Assembly: GCA_965207125.1 (NCBI GenBank)
Contig: OZ242263.1
Span: 558,001-622,000, forward strand
DNA: 64,000 nt
Origin: G965207125 sp965207125
GTDB lineage: Bacteria; Pseudomonadota; Alphaproteobacteria; Puniceispirillales; UBA1172
Direction of reading: 5' to 3'
The first letter of the stretch is position 1. Each line of letters opens with the position of its first letter. Of this stretch, positions 46,175-55,638 are shown piece after piece. A model generated the notes under the pieces. That model was not told the origin of the DNA and did no database searches. It saw nothing but the letters and a program-made list of their open reading frames with translations. A program made the translations under genes and the position numbers.

Positions 46175-46203
46175 GTTCTACCCTTTAATTATCGATAGTG
46201 CAA
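46175..46203 (-). promoter_or_regulatory. Predicted rpsB-tsf promoter
   Basis: On the minus strand TTGCAC (46203-46198) and TAGAAC (46180-46175) are separated by 17 nt, each matching four of six sigma-70 consensus bases. A leader of about 130 nt would follow before rpsB. Confidence 0.45.
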
Positions 46204-46680
46204 GATCTTTAACTAAAAATCAGCTAAATTGCTTGAGGAGTCTGAATTGCTCATGAAAACAATCTTCAGCGCTGGCCATATTCAGATACAAGCAGGGATA
46301 TGGCAAAACCATCTGGCCAGCAGGGGCGGAGTATTACACCACATCAAACTGCGCTCAAATTCTCACGAGCGAATAGACCATGTCCGCCGCCGCCATAGAC
46401 AGCATCATCGCCCTTATCGGCTGTGCACATAATGGATTTATCTACAGAAGGTTATTTTTTCAAACCACTGATGACCTCACCCGATCTAACAAAAGCTTTT
46501 GGAGTGGGGAAATTTAGGGTTGAAAAACCCAAGCTGCATGGATTCAGGCGCGATCCTTACCAAGGCCGACGACGATAATGCTTCCAAGGCTTATAAGATT
46601 TCACGCATTCCTAGACTGGCAACATTCTTTGTTGCGCTCCTGAAACCGATGGTCTCAAGGACAATAATTCATCTTTAACG
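46204..46680. other. Gene-free gap between rpsB promoter and dnaE
   Basis: With the rpsB leader and promoter this gap is 639 bp (46042-46680), the longest gene-free stretch in the window. Short plus-strand frames occur at 46229-46432 (67 codons), 46471-46578 (35 codons) and 46538-46678 (46 codons), but none has a good ribosome site or a recognisable product. I see no tRNA, repeat or strong terminator. It may hold a decayed gene or an unidentified small RNA. Confidence 0.5.
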
Positions 46681-49600
46681 TCAGGTGATAATTTCCTGCG
46701 CTAACTTCGCACCGGTGATGCTTTTGAGCCTCTGGCGAAAATCTTTTCCTACCTTATACAGCCCCGGTAGATTAACCGTAACCTCATGCGATTGGACGTG
46801 CATCCTGAGATAGAGGCTGATCTTGCCAACATCCTCACTTTTAACCCCATCAGCAACCCCCTCAAGCGCAGTTGCATCAGCAACATAAATTACTACTCCG
46901 TTCACATCCTTATTGGCTTCTTCATCCAAAAGCGTGATTGTCTCAGCGCGTAAGCGCAGGCGGTTTTGCTCATAACTTGCTTCAGCTTTGACATAAACCG
47001 CTGTGTCTTTTTCGAGCATTGCCCCGGCCCTGCTTAATAGCTCAGAAAAGACGCTTATCTCAGCAATACCTGTCGGGTCTGTGAGTTCGATAAACGCGAA
47101 TCGATGGCCTTTGCTCGAGGTACGGATTTTTTTACCCACAATCATTCCAGCGATATTAATGAGGATTGCGTTTTCGGCCTTCTGCGTAACCGAAATAATA
47201 TCCTTGGCGTAGGTGACTCTCAATTTTTCTAGCTTATCACGATAATCATCGAGCGGATGGGCACTTAAATACATGCCCAGTGCAGCCATTTCATGGGTTA
47301 ATTTCTCTTCTACTTCCCACTCATCGAGGGGATTGAGTGGAATAGAGACATCGATGCCCTCCACGCCGTTAAAAAGATTTTCCTGTTCTATCTCGCGCTC
47401 CCTTTTAGAGGCTTGGCTAAAAGACGTGATCTGTTCAATCGAGCCAAAAAGCGTCGCGCGGTTATGCTCAAAGCAATCAAGCGCACCAGCTTTGATCATG
47501 TTTTCCAGTGTTTTGCGGCTGAGGAAATACGCCGCACGATCAGCAAAATCCTCCAAGGATGCATAAGCGCCGTTGTCTTGGCGTTCGCGCGCCAGTTCTT
47601 TCATCGCCCCAGCCCCAACATTTTTAATCGCCCCCAGACCATAGCGAATAGCGCTCTTATCCTGGTAGTTTTCAACCGTAAAAACCGCATCTGATGTGTT
47701 CACCGATGGCGGCAGAACAGTGATATTACATTGGCGGCAATCCTGCCTTAGCACTGATAATCTATCGCTATTTCCCATATCAAGCGTCATGGTGGCGGCG
47801 AAAAGTTCGGTTGGGTGATGCGCTTTTAGCCACGCCGTCTGCCATGCCAACAATGCATAACCCACAGCGTGTGATTTATTAAATCCGTACCCGGCAAATG
47901 CACTGATCTGTTTGAATATCCTCCCGGCCAACTCGGCATCTATTTTGTTGTCCCCAGCGCCTTTGATAAAAGTCGCGCGCTGCTCATCCATCACCGCTTC
48001 AATTTTCTTACCCATGGCGCGCCGCAGAATATCAGCCCCCCCCAGAGTGTATCCCGCCAGAACCCGCGCCGCTTCAAGAACCTGTTCCTGATAAATCATA
48101 ATACCGTAAGTCTCAGACAAGATCGGCTCGAGCCACGGGTGCATATAATCAACGTCCTCACGCCCGTGCTTGCGTGAGACATATTGCGGGATATTCTGCA
48201 TCGGCCCCGGACGATAAAGCGCCACCACCGCAACAATATCTTCAAATCGATCGGGCTTAAGAGATCTTAGCACTTCGCGCACGCCGGTTGATTCAAGCTG
48301 GAACATTCCAGTCGTATTGCCTTCGCCAAGCATGGCAAAAGTCGCTTCATCATCGAGGGGAATGTCCTCAAGATCGAGATCAACACCCTTCTGCCCCAGC
48401 AACGATAATGTCTGCTTGAGTATTGTTAGAGTTCTCAGTCCTAGAAAATCAAACTTAACCAATCCGGCCTCTTCAACCCATTTCATATTGAATTGCGTAA
48501 CCGGTATCACAGAACGAACATCACGCGTAATCGGCACAATTTCCATGAGAGGACGATCACCGATCACCAACCCGGCCGCATGCGTTGATGCGTGGCGGTT
48601 AAGGCCTTCTAGGCGGCATGATATTTCAATCAGATTGGCAACCTGCTCATCTTCCTCTCTCGCTTTTCTTAACTCCTCTTCGCTTTCAAGCGCCTCGTGT
48701 ATCTTGACGGGATGAGCGGGATTGAAGGGAATGAGTTTTGCGATCCGATCAACCTGCCCGTAAGGCATCCCTAAAACTCTACCGACATCACGCAAAGCCG
48801 CCCGCGCCTGCAACGTCCCAAAAGTGATGATCTGCGCCACCTGTAGCTTGCCGTATTTTCCCTGAACGTAGTCGATCACTTGCTCGCGGCGGTCCTGACA
48901 GAAATCGATATCAAAATCAGGCATCGATATACGCTCTGGATTAAGAAAACGCTCAAACAAAAGCCCCCAGCGCATTGGATCAAGCCCTGTAATGCCTAAC
49001 GCATACGCAACCAGCGACCCGGCCCCCGAACCACGCCCCGCACCCACTGGAATATCCTCGGCTTTCGCCCAGCCGATAAAATCGGCGACAATCAGAAAAT
49101 ATCCAGCAAAACCCATGCTGGTAATCACCCCTAATTCAGTCTTAAGGCGGTCATGATAGGGTGCATGGTCGGTCTCAATCCGGCTAAGTTTTTTCTCAAG
49201 CCCCTCGCGGGCAAGATTTGTTAGCAACTCCTCCTCCGATAAGCCATCCGGTGTTATAAAAGCGGGCAGCATCGGCTTGCGCGTTGGAACGCGGTAGGCG
49301 CATCGCTTGGCGATGACTGAGGTATTGATGCAGGCCTCCGGCAGATCAGCGAACAGCGCGGTCATCTCAGCTGAGGTTTTCAGGTAATGATGTTTGGTCT
49401 CCCGGCGCCGTTCCTGGTGATTAAGCGTCATGCTTTGCGAGATACACAGCAGAATCTCATGCGCTTCAAAATCCTCCTGGTCGAGAAAATAACAGTCATT
49501 CGTCGCAACCAATGGCAGATTATGCTTATATGCGAGTGCAATAAGCGCGGGTTCGGCAAGAGATTCTCGCCGGGTCCCGTGACGTTGTAACTCCACATAA

Positions 49601-50088
49601 ACCCGCCCCGGGAACATTTCATTGAGGCGCATAAGGCGCTTTTCAGCTAGCGCCTCTGCGCCATCGGCGAGCACTCCGGCGATAAAACCGCGCTTGGCGC
49701 CGCCACTCAACACAATCAACCCATCGGTATGCCCTCGCAAGGCCTCAAGCGTGAGTTTGGGAGAAAGGCTGTCCTTAAGCAAGGCCGTCGACATCACCGT
49801 CGATAAATTCTGCCATCCTTGCTCGTTCTGCACCAGCAAGGCGACTTCACCCATCAGATTCTCATCGCCCTCCGATAGTATCAACTGTGCGCCGATAATT
49901 GGCTGAAGTCCTTTCGCCGCCGCATATTCCGAAAACTCCAACGCGCCAAAACTGTTAAAACTGTCGGTCACCGCCACCGCTGGCTGGTTATGTTCAGCCA
50001 CGCGCCCGACGAGGGTATCTATCGGCAACATACTTTCGGCCAGTGAATAAGATGAGTGAACTCTAAGGTGAATAAATGGCGCGTCCAT
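46681..50088 (-). CDS. dnaE: DNA polymerase III subunit alpha
   Basis: DnaE is the replicative polymerase. The 1,135-residue protein has an N-terminal PHP domain (FIHLRVHSSYSLAES), the polymerase palm with catalytic aspartates in MPDFDIDFCQDRRE (Asp391, 393, 395), fingers and HhH regions (SKRHASTHAAG-like NRHASTHAAGLVIG, GYGFNKSHAVGYA), an OB fold (about 990-1060), and a C-terminal domain. The family length is normal (1,160 in E. coli). The ATG at 50088 has GGAG upstream. The next gene upstream, lolD, is transcribed the same way with an 88-nt gap. Confidence 0.97.
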   Translation of the reverse strand: MDAPFIHLRVHSSYSLAESMLPIDTLVGRVAEHNQPAVAVTDSFNSFGALEFSEYAAAKGLQPIIGAQLILSEGDENLMGEVALLVQNEQGWQNLSTVMSTALLKDSLSPKLTLEALRGHTDGLIVLSGGAKRGFIAGVLADGAEALAEKRLMRLNEMFPGRVYVELQRHGTRRESLAEPALIALAYKHNLPLVATNDCYFLDQEDFEAHEILLCISQSMTLNHQERRRETKHHYLKTSAEMTALFADLPEACINTSVIAKRCAYRVPTRKPMLPAFITPDGLSEEELLTNLAREGLEKKLSRIETDHAPYHDRLKTELGVITSMGFAGYFLIVADFIGWAKAEDIPVGAGRGSGAGSLVAYALGITGLDPMRWGLLFERFLNPERISMPDFDIDFCQDRREQVIDYVQGKYGKLQVAQIITFGTLQARAALRDVGRVLGMPYGQVDRIAKLIPFNPAHPVKIHEALESEEELRKAREEDEQVANLIEISCRLEGLNRHASTHAAGLVIGDRPLMEIVPITRDVRSVIPVTQFNMKWVEEAGLVKFDFLGLRTLTILKQTLSLLGQKGVDLDLEDIPLDDEATFAMLGEGNTTGMFQLESTGVREVLRSLKPDRFEDIVAVVALYRPGPMQNIPQYVSRKHGREDVDYMHPWLEPILSETYGIMIYQEQVLEAARVLAGYTLGGADILRRAMGKKIEAVMDEQRATFIKGAGDNKIDAELAGRIFKQISAFAGYGFNKSHAVGYALLAWQTAWLKAHHPTELFAATMTLDMGNSDRLSVLRQDCRQCNITVLPPSVNTSDAVFTVENYQDKSAIRYGLGAIKNVGAGAMKELARERQDNGAYASLEDFADRAAYFLSRKTLENMIKAGALDCFEHNRATLFGSIEQITSFSQASKREREIEQENLFNGVEGIDVSIPLNPLDEWEVEEKLTHEMAALGMYLSAHPLDDYRDKLEKLRVTYAKDIISVTQKAENAILINIAGMIVGKKIRTSSKGHRFAFIELTDPTGIAEISVFSELLSRAGAMLEKDTAVYVKAEASYEQNRLRLRAETITLLDEEANKDVNGVVIYVADATALEGVADGVKSEDVGKISLYLRMHVQSHEVTVNLPGLYKVGKDFRQRLKSITGAKLAQEIIT

Positions 50089-50176
50089 ATCGCCATATCA
50101 CTCCAGCCTTGAGAAAAAAACAAGAGCCAAATCGGCAATGCTTAAAAATGAATACCTTAGGCGAAGACAGAGAAAA

Positions 50177-50899
50177 TTATTCCACCAGACGCCCGTTGCG
50201 AATCGTCACCACTCGATCCATTTTTTCCGCCAATTCTTGGTTGTGCGTCACGATCAATGCTGACGTATTCACCGATTTTAGTATAACCGATAGATGCTGA
50301 AACACATCAGCGGCGGTCTCGTGATCGAGATTACCCGTTGGTTCATCAGCCAGTAGGATAGACGGTGCATTTGAGGTTGCTCTTGCGATCGCGACCCGTT
50401 GCTGCTCACCGCCTGACAACTGCCCAGGGCGATGGTCGCGGCGCTTCTCAAGCCCCACCATCTCAAGAAGTTCCTTCGCGCGTTCCTCAGCAATGTGACG
50501 ATCTAGCCCGTTCATCAGCTGGGGGATTAAAATATTTTCAAAAGCCGAAAATTCGGGCAAAAGGCGATGAAACTGAAAAACAAAACCAATATGATCACGC
50601 CGCAATTTTGACATCGCCTTATCACGCAGGCGGTGCGTGTTAAGGCCATTGATTGTAACTCGACCCTCATCGGGTTTTTCGAGTAATCCGGCGACATTCA
50701 ACAACGTGGTTTTACCGGAGCCGCTCGGGCCAACCAATGCTACAATCTCACCCCTATGGATGGTAAGTGCAATATCATCGAGCACCTGCAAATGCGTCTC
50801 ACCTTGTCTGAAAGACTTAAAAACGCCATGCATGGAAAGGGGCAGGGAGTCCTCTCTGTCCTGTGCACCTGCCGCCGTATTACTCTCCATATTATTCAT
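50177..50899 (-). CDS. lolD: Lipoprotein-releasing ABC transporter ATPase LolD
   Basis: LolD powers the release of outer-membrane lipoproteins from the inner membrane. The 240-residue ABC ATPase has Walker A at residues 57-64 (GPSGSGKT), the LSGGEQQRVAIAR signature, Walker B ILLADEPTGNLD and the His-loop VTHNQ. The start overlaps the end of lolC by 8 nt. The pair lolC-lolD before dnaE is a standard alphaproteobacterial arrangement. Confidence 0.95.
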   Translation of the reverse strand: MNNMESNTAAGAQDREDSLPLSMHGVFKSFRQGETHLQVLDDIALTIHRGEIVALVGPSGSGKTTLLNVAGLLEKPDEGRVTINGLNTHRLRDKAMSKLRRDHIGFVFQFHRLLPEFSAFENILIPQLMNGLDRHIAEERAKELLEMVGLEKRRDHRPGQLSGGEQQRVAIARATSNAPSILLADEPTGNLDHETAADVFQHLSVILKSVNTSALIVTHNQELAEKMDRVVTIRNGRLVE

Positions 50900-52148
50900 A
50901 GCGAAGCGCCTCGGCAGGTGAGATGCGGGATGCGCGCCATGCAGGATAAATCGATGATAAAAATGATAAAACCAGCGCCATCAGAATCACATTGGTCACT
51001 TCAGTCGGATTGACCAGAGCGGGTAGTGTTGAAAGGAAATAAATTTCCGCTGCGAAAAGCTCCGCCCCGCTCACCCATTCAAGTGCGTTTTTAATGCTGT
51101 TAATATTCCAACAGAACCCGAGGCCTAGCAATGTACCGAACATCGTTCCCACCAAACCAATGCTCGAGCCGGTCATTAAAAAAATTCTCATAATCATTCC
51201 GCCAGTCGCCCCCATCGCCCGCAGGACGGCGATATCGCTGTTCTTTGATCGCACCAGCATGATCATCGATGAGATAATATTAAACGCGGCCACCAAAATA
51301 ATCAGCGTCAGAATGATAAACATCACATTGCGCTCGACATTAAGCGCATTGAGAAAACTGCGATTGCGGTCGCGCCAGTCATAGATGCGTGTCTTTTGAG
51401 GCAGGATTTGTTCCATATTGGCACGGATCACGCTAGTATTACCCAAATCCGCAGCATAAACCTCAAGCGCTGTTACGTTATCACCCAGTCCTAAAAAAGA
51501 CTGCGAGGCCGCGAGCGGCATAAAAATAAAGGCTTTATCATATTCATACATCCCAACATTAAACACGCCTGCGACTTTATACCCGCGCCGTTCGGGCAAT
51601 GTGCCAAAAGCTGTAGTTCTGCCTTTGGCGGCCACCAACGAGATACTGTCCCCCGCCTTAAGCCCTAGTGTTCTTGCCATCTCATAGCCGATCAGAACCG
51701 ACTCACCCTCTTGCATTGCTTTGATGGCGTCCTGATCAAGCGCATCCCATAAGGGTTTTCGCGCCGATAAATCTTCCCATCTCACGCCGCGCACCACGGC
51801 TCCTGCGGCGTTGCCGTTAGCCGCCGCCATCACTTGGCCTTCTACCTGCGGCGTTACTGTCTGGATACCCGGAATTCCTGCGACTCGTCCTGCTAATGTG
51901 TCGAAATCGCCTATACCGCCAACCGAGTTACTATAAACCGCAAGATGCCCGTTAAGACCTAAAATCCGCCCCACCAACTCAGCACGAAAGCCGTTCATCA
52001 CTGACATGACGATGATCAGGGTCGCGACTCCAAGACAGATACCAAGCAACGAAAACCATGCGATCACCGAAATAAATCCTTCCGACCGACGCGACCTGAT
52101 ATAGCGCAAGGAAAGCATTCTTTCGACATGACTGAAAACGCCTCTCAT
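50892..52148 (-). CDS. lolC: Lipoprotein-releasing system permease LolC/LolE family
   Basis: This is the membrane subunit of the Lol system. The 418-residue protein has one N-terminal transmembrane helix (about 25-48, ISVIAWFSLLGICLGVATLI), a large periplasmic MacB-like domain, and three C-terminal helices with the FtsX-fold permease domain (DIAVLRAMGATGGMIMRIF). Only one such gene is present beside lolD, so it probably acts as a homodimer combining LolC and LolE roles, as in many non-gamma proteobacteria. The start codon abuts the proS stop. Confidence 0.93.
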   Translation of the reverse strand: MRGVFSHVERMLSLRYIRSRRSEGFISVIAWFSLLGICLGVATLIIVMSVMNGFRAELVGRILGLNGHLAVYSNSVGGIGDFDTLAGRVAGIPGIQTVTPQVEGQVMAAANGNAAGAVVRGVRWEDLSARKPLWDALDQDAIKAMQEGESVLIGYEMARTLGLKAGDSISLVAAKGRTTAFGTLPERRGYKVAGVFNVGMYEYDKAFIFMPLAASQSFLGLGDNVTALEVYAADLGNTSVIRANMEQILPQKTRIYDWRDRNRSFLNALNVERNVMFIILTLIILVAAFNIISSMIMLVRSKNSDIAVLRAMGATGGMIMRIFLMTGSSIGLVGTMFGTLLGLGFCWNINSIKNALEWVSGAELFAAEIYFLSTLPALVNPTEVTNVILMALVLSFLSSIYPAWRASRISPAEALRYE

Positions 52149-53462
52149 CTATTGCATCCCGGCGATCGCGTTAATCACATTATCTGGCGCAACCGATGAA
52201 GAGTCTCCGGTCCCCCGATCCCTGATCTCAACGACTCCTTCGGACAACCCGCGAGGGCCGATGATGATATATTGGGGTATTCCGATCAGTTCAATCGCGC
52301 TCATCTTTGCTCCGGGGCGTTCGGGTGTATCGTCAAGCAAAACGTCAAAACCGGCTTTGCCCAGCTGTTCATATAATGAGTTCGCAGTTTTATCGCATTC
52401 GGCATCACCGGGTTTGAGATTTACCACCGCCACATCAAACGGCGCAACAGCACGGGCCAGATAATCCCTTTGTCATCATGACTCGCCTCGATAATTCCCC
52501 CCAACCAGCCGTGAGACGCCGATGCCATATGATCCCATGTGAATATCAACCTCAGCCCCGTTTTCATCGGTGACCGCAGCGCCCATTGGTACTGAGTATT
52601 TCGTGCCAAAATAGAAAATATGACCAACCTCGATCCCGCGCGTTATCAGTAAATTGGACTCATCTACCGCAGACGGGTCATGCTTATCATCGGTGGCGGC
52701 ATAGAGATCGGTGAAACTATCGACAATCGGCTGGAGATCTGCGGAATAATCTATTTTGCCCGCATCAAGATTTTTTTTCATCCAATCTTTATGGCAATAA
52801 ACCTCACTTTCGCCAGTATCGGCGAGAAATCACAAACTCATGACTCATATCGCCGCCGATTGGCCCCGTATCGGCTTCCATCGGAATAGCGGTCAGCCCA
52901 AGCCGCTTAAAACGTCAGCAGATATGAGACGAACATCTTGTTATACTCAGCCCGCGCCGTCTCTGCATCCATCGCAAAAGAATACCCGTCTTTCATCAGA
53001 AACTCGCGCCCACGCATAATTTCCAAAACGAGGACGCACCTCATCACGGAACTTCAGCTGGATATGATAAAGGTTAAGCGGTAGCGCACGATAACTTTTC
53101 ACATGGGTGCGGAAAATATCAGTCACCTGCTCTTCATTGGTCGGGCCGTAAAGCATGTGACGTTCATGCCTGTCGGTAATCCGCAACATCTCAAGCCCGT
53201 AATCATCATAACGCCCTGATTCCTGCCATAGTTCGCAGGCTGAATTGTCGGCATTAGGATTTCAAGCGCGCCGGCCCTGTTCTGTTCCTCACGTACGATC
53301 GCCTCGATCTTTCTCAGGGTCTTCACCCAAGCGGCAACCATGAATAAATCCCCGCACTCGATTGCTGAATCATCCCCGCCCTTAGCATCAACCGGTGAGA
53401 AACAATCTGTGCGTCTTCGTGTTTCCTTCATCCGTGGGTAGAAAATAATGGCTAAGACGCAT
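52149..53462 (-). pseudogene. proS: Proline--tRNA ligase, disrupted by about ten homopolymer indels
   Basis: The region encodes a full-length class II prolyl-tRNA synthetase (alphaproteobacterial short type, about 437 residues) if about ten single-base indels are corrected. The start ATG at 53462 (MRLSHYFLPT) overlaps the upstream gene by 11 nt and the stop is at 52149. Recognisable pieces in order are DAQIVSHRLMLRAGMIQQSS, KTLRKIEAIVREEQNRAGA, RHMLYGPTNEEQVTDIFR, LYHIQLKFRDEVRPRFG, ADTGPIGGDMSHEF, GIEVGHIFYFGTKYS, HMGSYGIGVSRLVGG and IIIGPRGLSEG. Every break is a gain or loss of one base in a short run (near 53432, 53418, 53413, 53327, 53231, 53021, 52911, 52828, 52500 and 52451), and gains and losses cancel. 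No nonsense substitutions were seen. ProS is essential, so a sequence error is more likely than a true pseudogene. Confidence 0.88.
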
Positions 53463-54551
53463 TCGTTTGTCCTTTTTCAGTGTATTTCTCAACAAGAGGC
53501 GGCAAGGGAAAATGAGGCCTGTCCAACGGAGCAAAAATAGCGTCTAGTTCCTTATCACTAACCGCCTCAAGCGATGAGTGATGCCAGTTTGGCGCGTTAT
53601 CCTTATCGATCAGCAAAGCTCTAACCCCTTCAGCAAAATCTCCATAACGCATTATACGCATAGCGGCCGCGTAATCCACCCACAAAGCAGAAATAGCATC
53701 GTGCGGTTTTATCTGATCATCAACCAAAGCCTATGTGCCACCTTTAACGATAACGGACACCGCGTTGTCAGCGCCTCATAAGCCGGTTTTGCCAATTCAT
53801 GGCCAGATGAGATGAGAGAGTCCCGAATAGCCTCAACCGATGGCGCACTAAAATGGTGCTCGATCCAATCAAGATGCTTTGTGTAATGGCCTTTACCGGG
53901 TTCGACAGCAGCGCTTTTGATAAGATCATCAAGGCGGTCTGTGGGTACCTCTATGAGATTTTCGATCATCTCATCGATGCCAGATGCATCTGTGCACTGC
54001 GGAATAAATCCTGCAGCGATCATATCAGAGACGCCTAACCGTGTCCCTGTGAGCGCTAAAAATACCCTGAATTCTTTTGCGGCGCGGCGCAAAAATAACG
54101 AAGCACCCACGTCAGGGAAAAGCCCTATCGCAGTCTCGGGCATAGCAAATGAAGCTCCTTCGGTCACCAGAGGGTGGGAGGCGTTAAACAAAATCCCCGC
54201 TCCTCCCCCTAAGATTAACCCATCCGCTAAAACCACAATCGGCTTTGGAAAAGCCGCTATAGACATATCCAAAGCATATTCAATCGCGAAAAAATCCCTG
54301 CCGAAAACATTATCAGAACCAACCAGATTTACCGCTCGCCTGATATCCCCGCCAACACAAAAGGCACGGTCATGAGAACTCGTGATCAGAAGTTTATCTA
54401 TTGTCTCATCATCAGCCCACGCTTCAAGTTTTTCCATAAAAGCGATGCACATTTCAGGCGATAGAGCGTTGAGCGCCTCAGGACGGTTCAGAATAATCCG
54501 GCCCGTACGCTTTTCTTGCTTGATGATGATGTGATCAGTGTCAGAAGCCAT
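53452..54551 (-). CDS. 3-hydroxyisobutyryl-CoA hydrolase / enoyl-CoA hydratase family, one frameshift
   Basis: This is a crotonase-superfamily protein of the 3-hydroxyisobutyryl-CoA hydrolase type (ECH_2), acting in valine breakdown. The start ATG at 54551 (MASDTDHIIIKQ) matches the family; the frame is open much farther upstream into hemB without similarity. Landmarks are LNRPEALNALS, VGGDIRRAV, LILGGGAGI and FAMPETAIGLFPDVGASLF, containing the catalytic Glu. At 53726-53728 one T is missing from a minus-strand CTTTTGG run; restoring it joins KVAHRL to LVDDQIKPHDA and gives about 366 residues ending at 53452. The C-terminal FAEGVRALLIDKDNAPNWHH block is typical. The break is probably part of the error cluster in proS. 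Confidence 0.82.
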
Positions 54552-54612
54552 TGTTCTGATATACTTTACTATATAATTTGCAACAACAGATAAGCTTAGT
54601 TTATATAAACAA

Positions 54613-55629
54613 ATGGTCAATTTAACAAAAACACTCGGGCACTTTCCCGAAACTCGTTTGCGCAGAACGAGGGCCCAAAGCTTCTCACGTACCATGACCG
54701 CCGAGGCCTCGCTTGAGGCGCGTAATCTCATCCAGCCCATTTTTGTCACCGACGGCAAAAATATCCTCGATCCCATCGAAGGACTCGATGGCATGTTCCG
54801 ACATTCAATTGACCACTTAGCCAAGCGTGCTAAAGACATTCACGCGCTTGGCATTCCGGCGATCGTACTTTTCCCTCATATAGATAAAACCCGCAAAGAT
54901 GATGACGGCCGTGAAGCGCTATCTCCTGATAATCTCATCTGCCGCGCCATCGCCGAAATTAAGAACGCCGTCCCTGATTTAGGCGTCATTACCGATGTTG
55001 CGCTTGACCCCTACACGACCCACGGACATGACGGGGTGATAAGAAATAAAGCGATCGATAATGACGAGACCGTCTCTATTCTTAGAGAGCAGGCTGTTAT
55101 CTCAGCCAACGCTGGCGCCGATATCATCGCGCCATCTGATATGATGGATGGACGCGTTGGCGCTATTCGCCGCGCCCTTGATGAAGCCGGGCATCAGAAC
55201 GTTATGATCATGTCTTACGCGGCGAAATATGCCTCAGCCCTCTACGCCCCCTTCCGCAACGCTATCGGGGTTGATAAGGTAAAAATTATCAAAGACAAAA
55301 CATCTTATCAACTCAACCCCGCCAATAGCGATGAGGCGATGCGCGAGATTGCCCTTGATATAGATGAAGGCGCTGATCTCATCATCATCAAGCCCGGCCT
55401 GCCTTATCTTGATGTGATCGGACGCGCTGTGCATACATTCAATATCCCGATTTTTGCCTATCAAGTCAGCGGTGAGTATGCCATGATTAAAGCTATGCCC
55501 GCCAGTGATGCCCAGCAAAGCCAAGCCCTGATGATGGAAACTCTGCTCGCCTTCAAACGCGCAGGGTGTCAGGGGATTCTGACCTATTTCGCAATTGAGG
55601 CAGCCCAAGCCCTCAACAAAAACCGATAA
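54613..55629 (+). CDS. hemB: Delta-aminolevulinic acid dehydratase (porphobilinogen synthase)
   Basis: HemB condenses two 5-aminolevulinate molecules to porphobilinogen in haem synthesis. The 338-residue TIM barrel has the Schiff-base lysines Lys205 (SYAAKYAS) and Lys260 (IIKPGLPYLD). The metal region DVALDPYTTHGHDG carries aspartates in place of the zinc-binding cysteines, the magnesium-type site known from alphaproteobacteria. The start ATG at 54613 has only a weak ribosome site. It is divergent from the hydrolase gene with a 61-bp gap. Confidence 0.97.
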   Translation: MVNLTKTLGHFPETRLRRTRAQSFSRTMTAEASLEARNLIQPIFVTDGKNILDPIEGLDGMFRHSIDHLAKRAKDIHALGIPAIVLFPHIDKTRKDDDGREALSPDNLICRAIAEIKNAVPDLGVITDVALDPYTTHGHDGVIRNKAIDNDETVSILREQAVISANAGADIIAPSDMMDGRVGAIRRALDEAGHQNVMIMSYAAKYASALYAPFRNAIGVDKVKIIKDKTSYQLNPANSDEAMREIALDIDEGADLIIIKPGLPYLDVIGRAVHTFNIPIFAYQVSGEYAMIKAMPASDAQQSQALMMETLLAFKRAGCQGILTYFAIEAAQALNKNR

Positions 55630-55638
55630 GCCAGAGCG

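Noticed and set aside
46172..46180. GAACGTTC palindrome near rpsB as a LexA box
   Set aside because: The alphaproteobacterial box is a GTTC direct repeat with a 7-nt spacer; this is an inverted repeat without spacer and overlaps the predicted -10 element.
46229..46432. 67-codon plus-strand frame as a gene
   Set aside because: No clear ribosome site, no recognisable protein, and a His/Arg-rich tail typical of chance frames; left as unassigned gap sequence.
54552..54839. Long N-terminal extension of the 3-hydroxyisobutyryl-CoA hydrolase
   Set aside because: The extra 96 codons run antisense into hemB, have no family similarity, and the ATG at 54551 gives the normal N-terminus.
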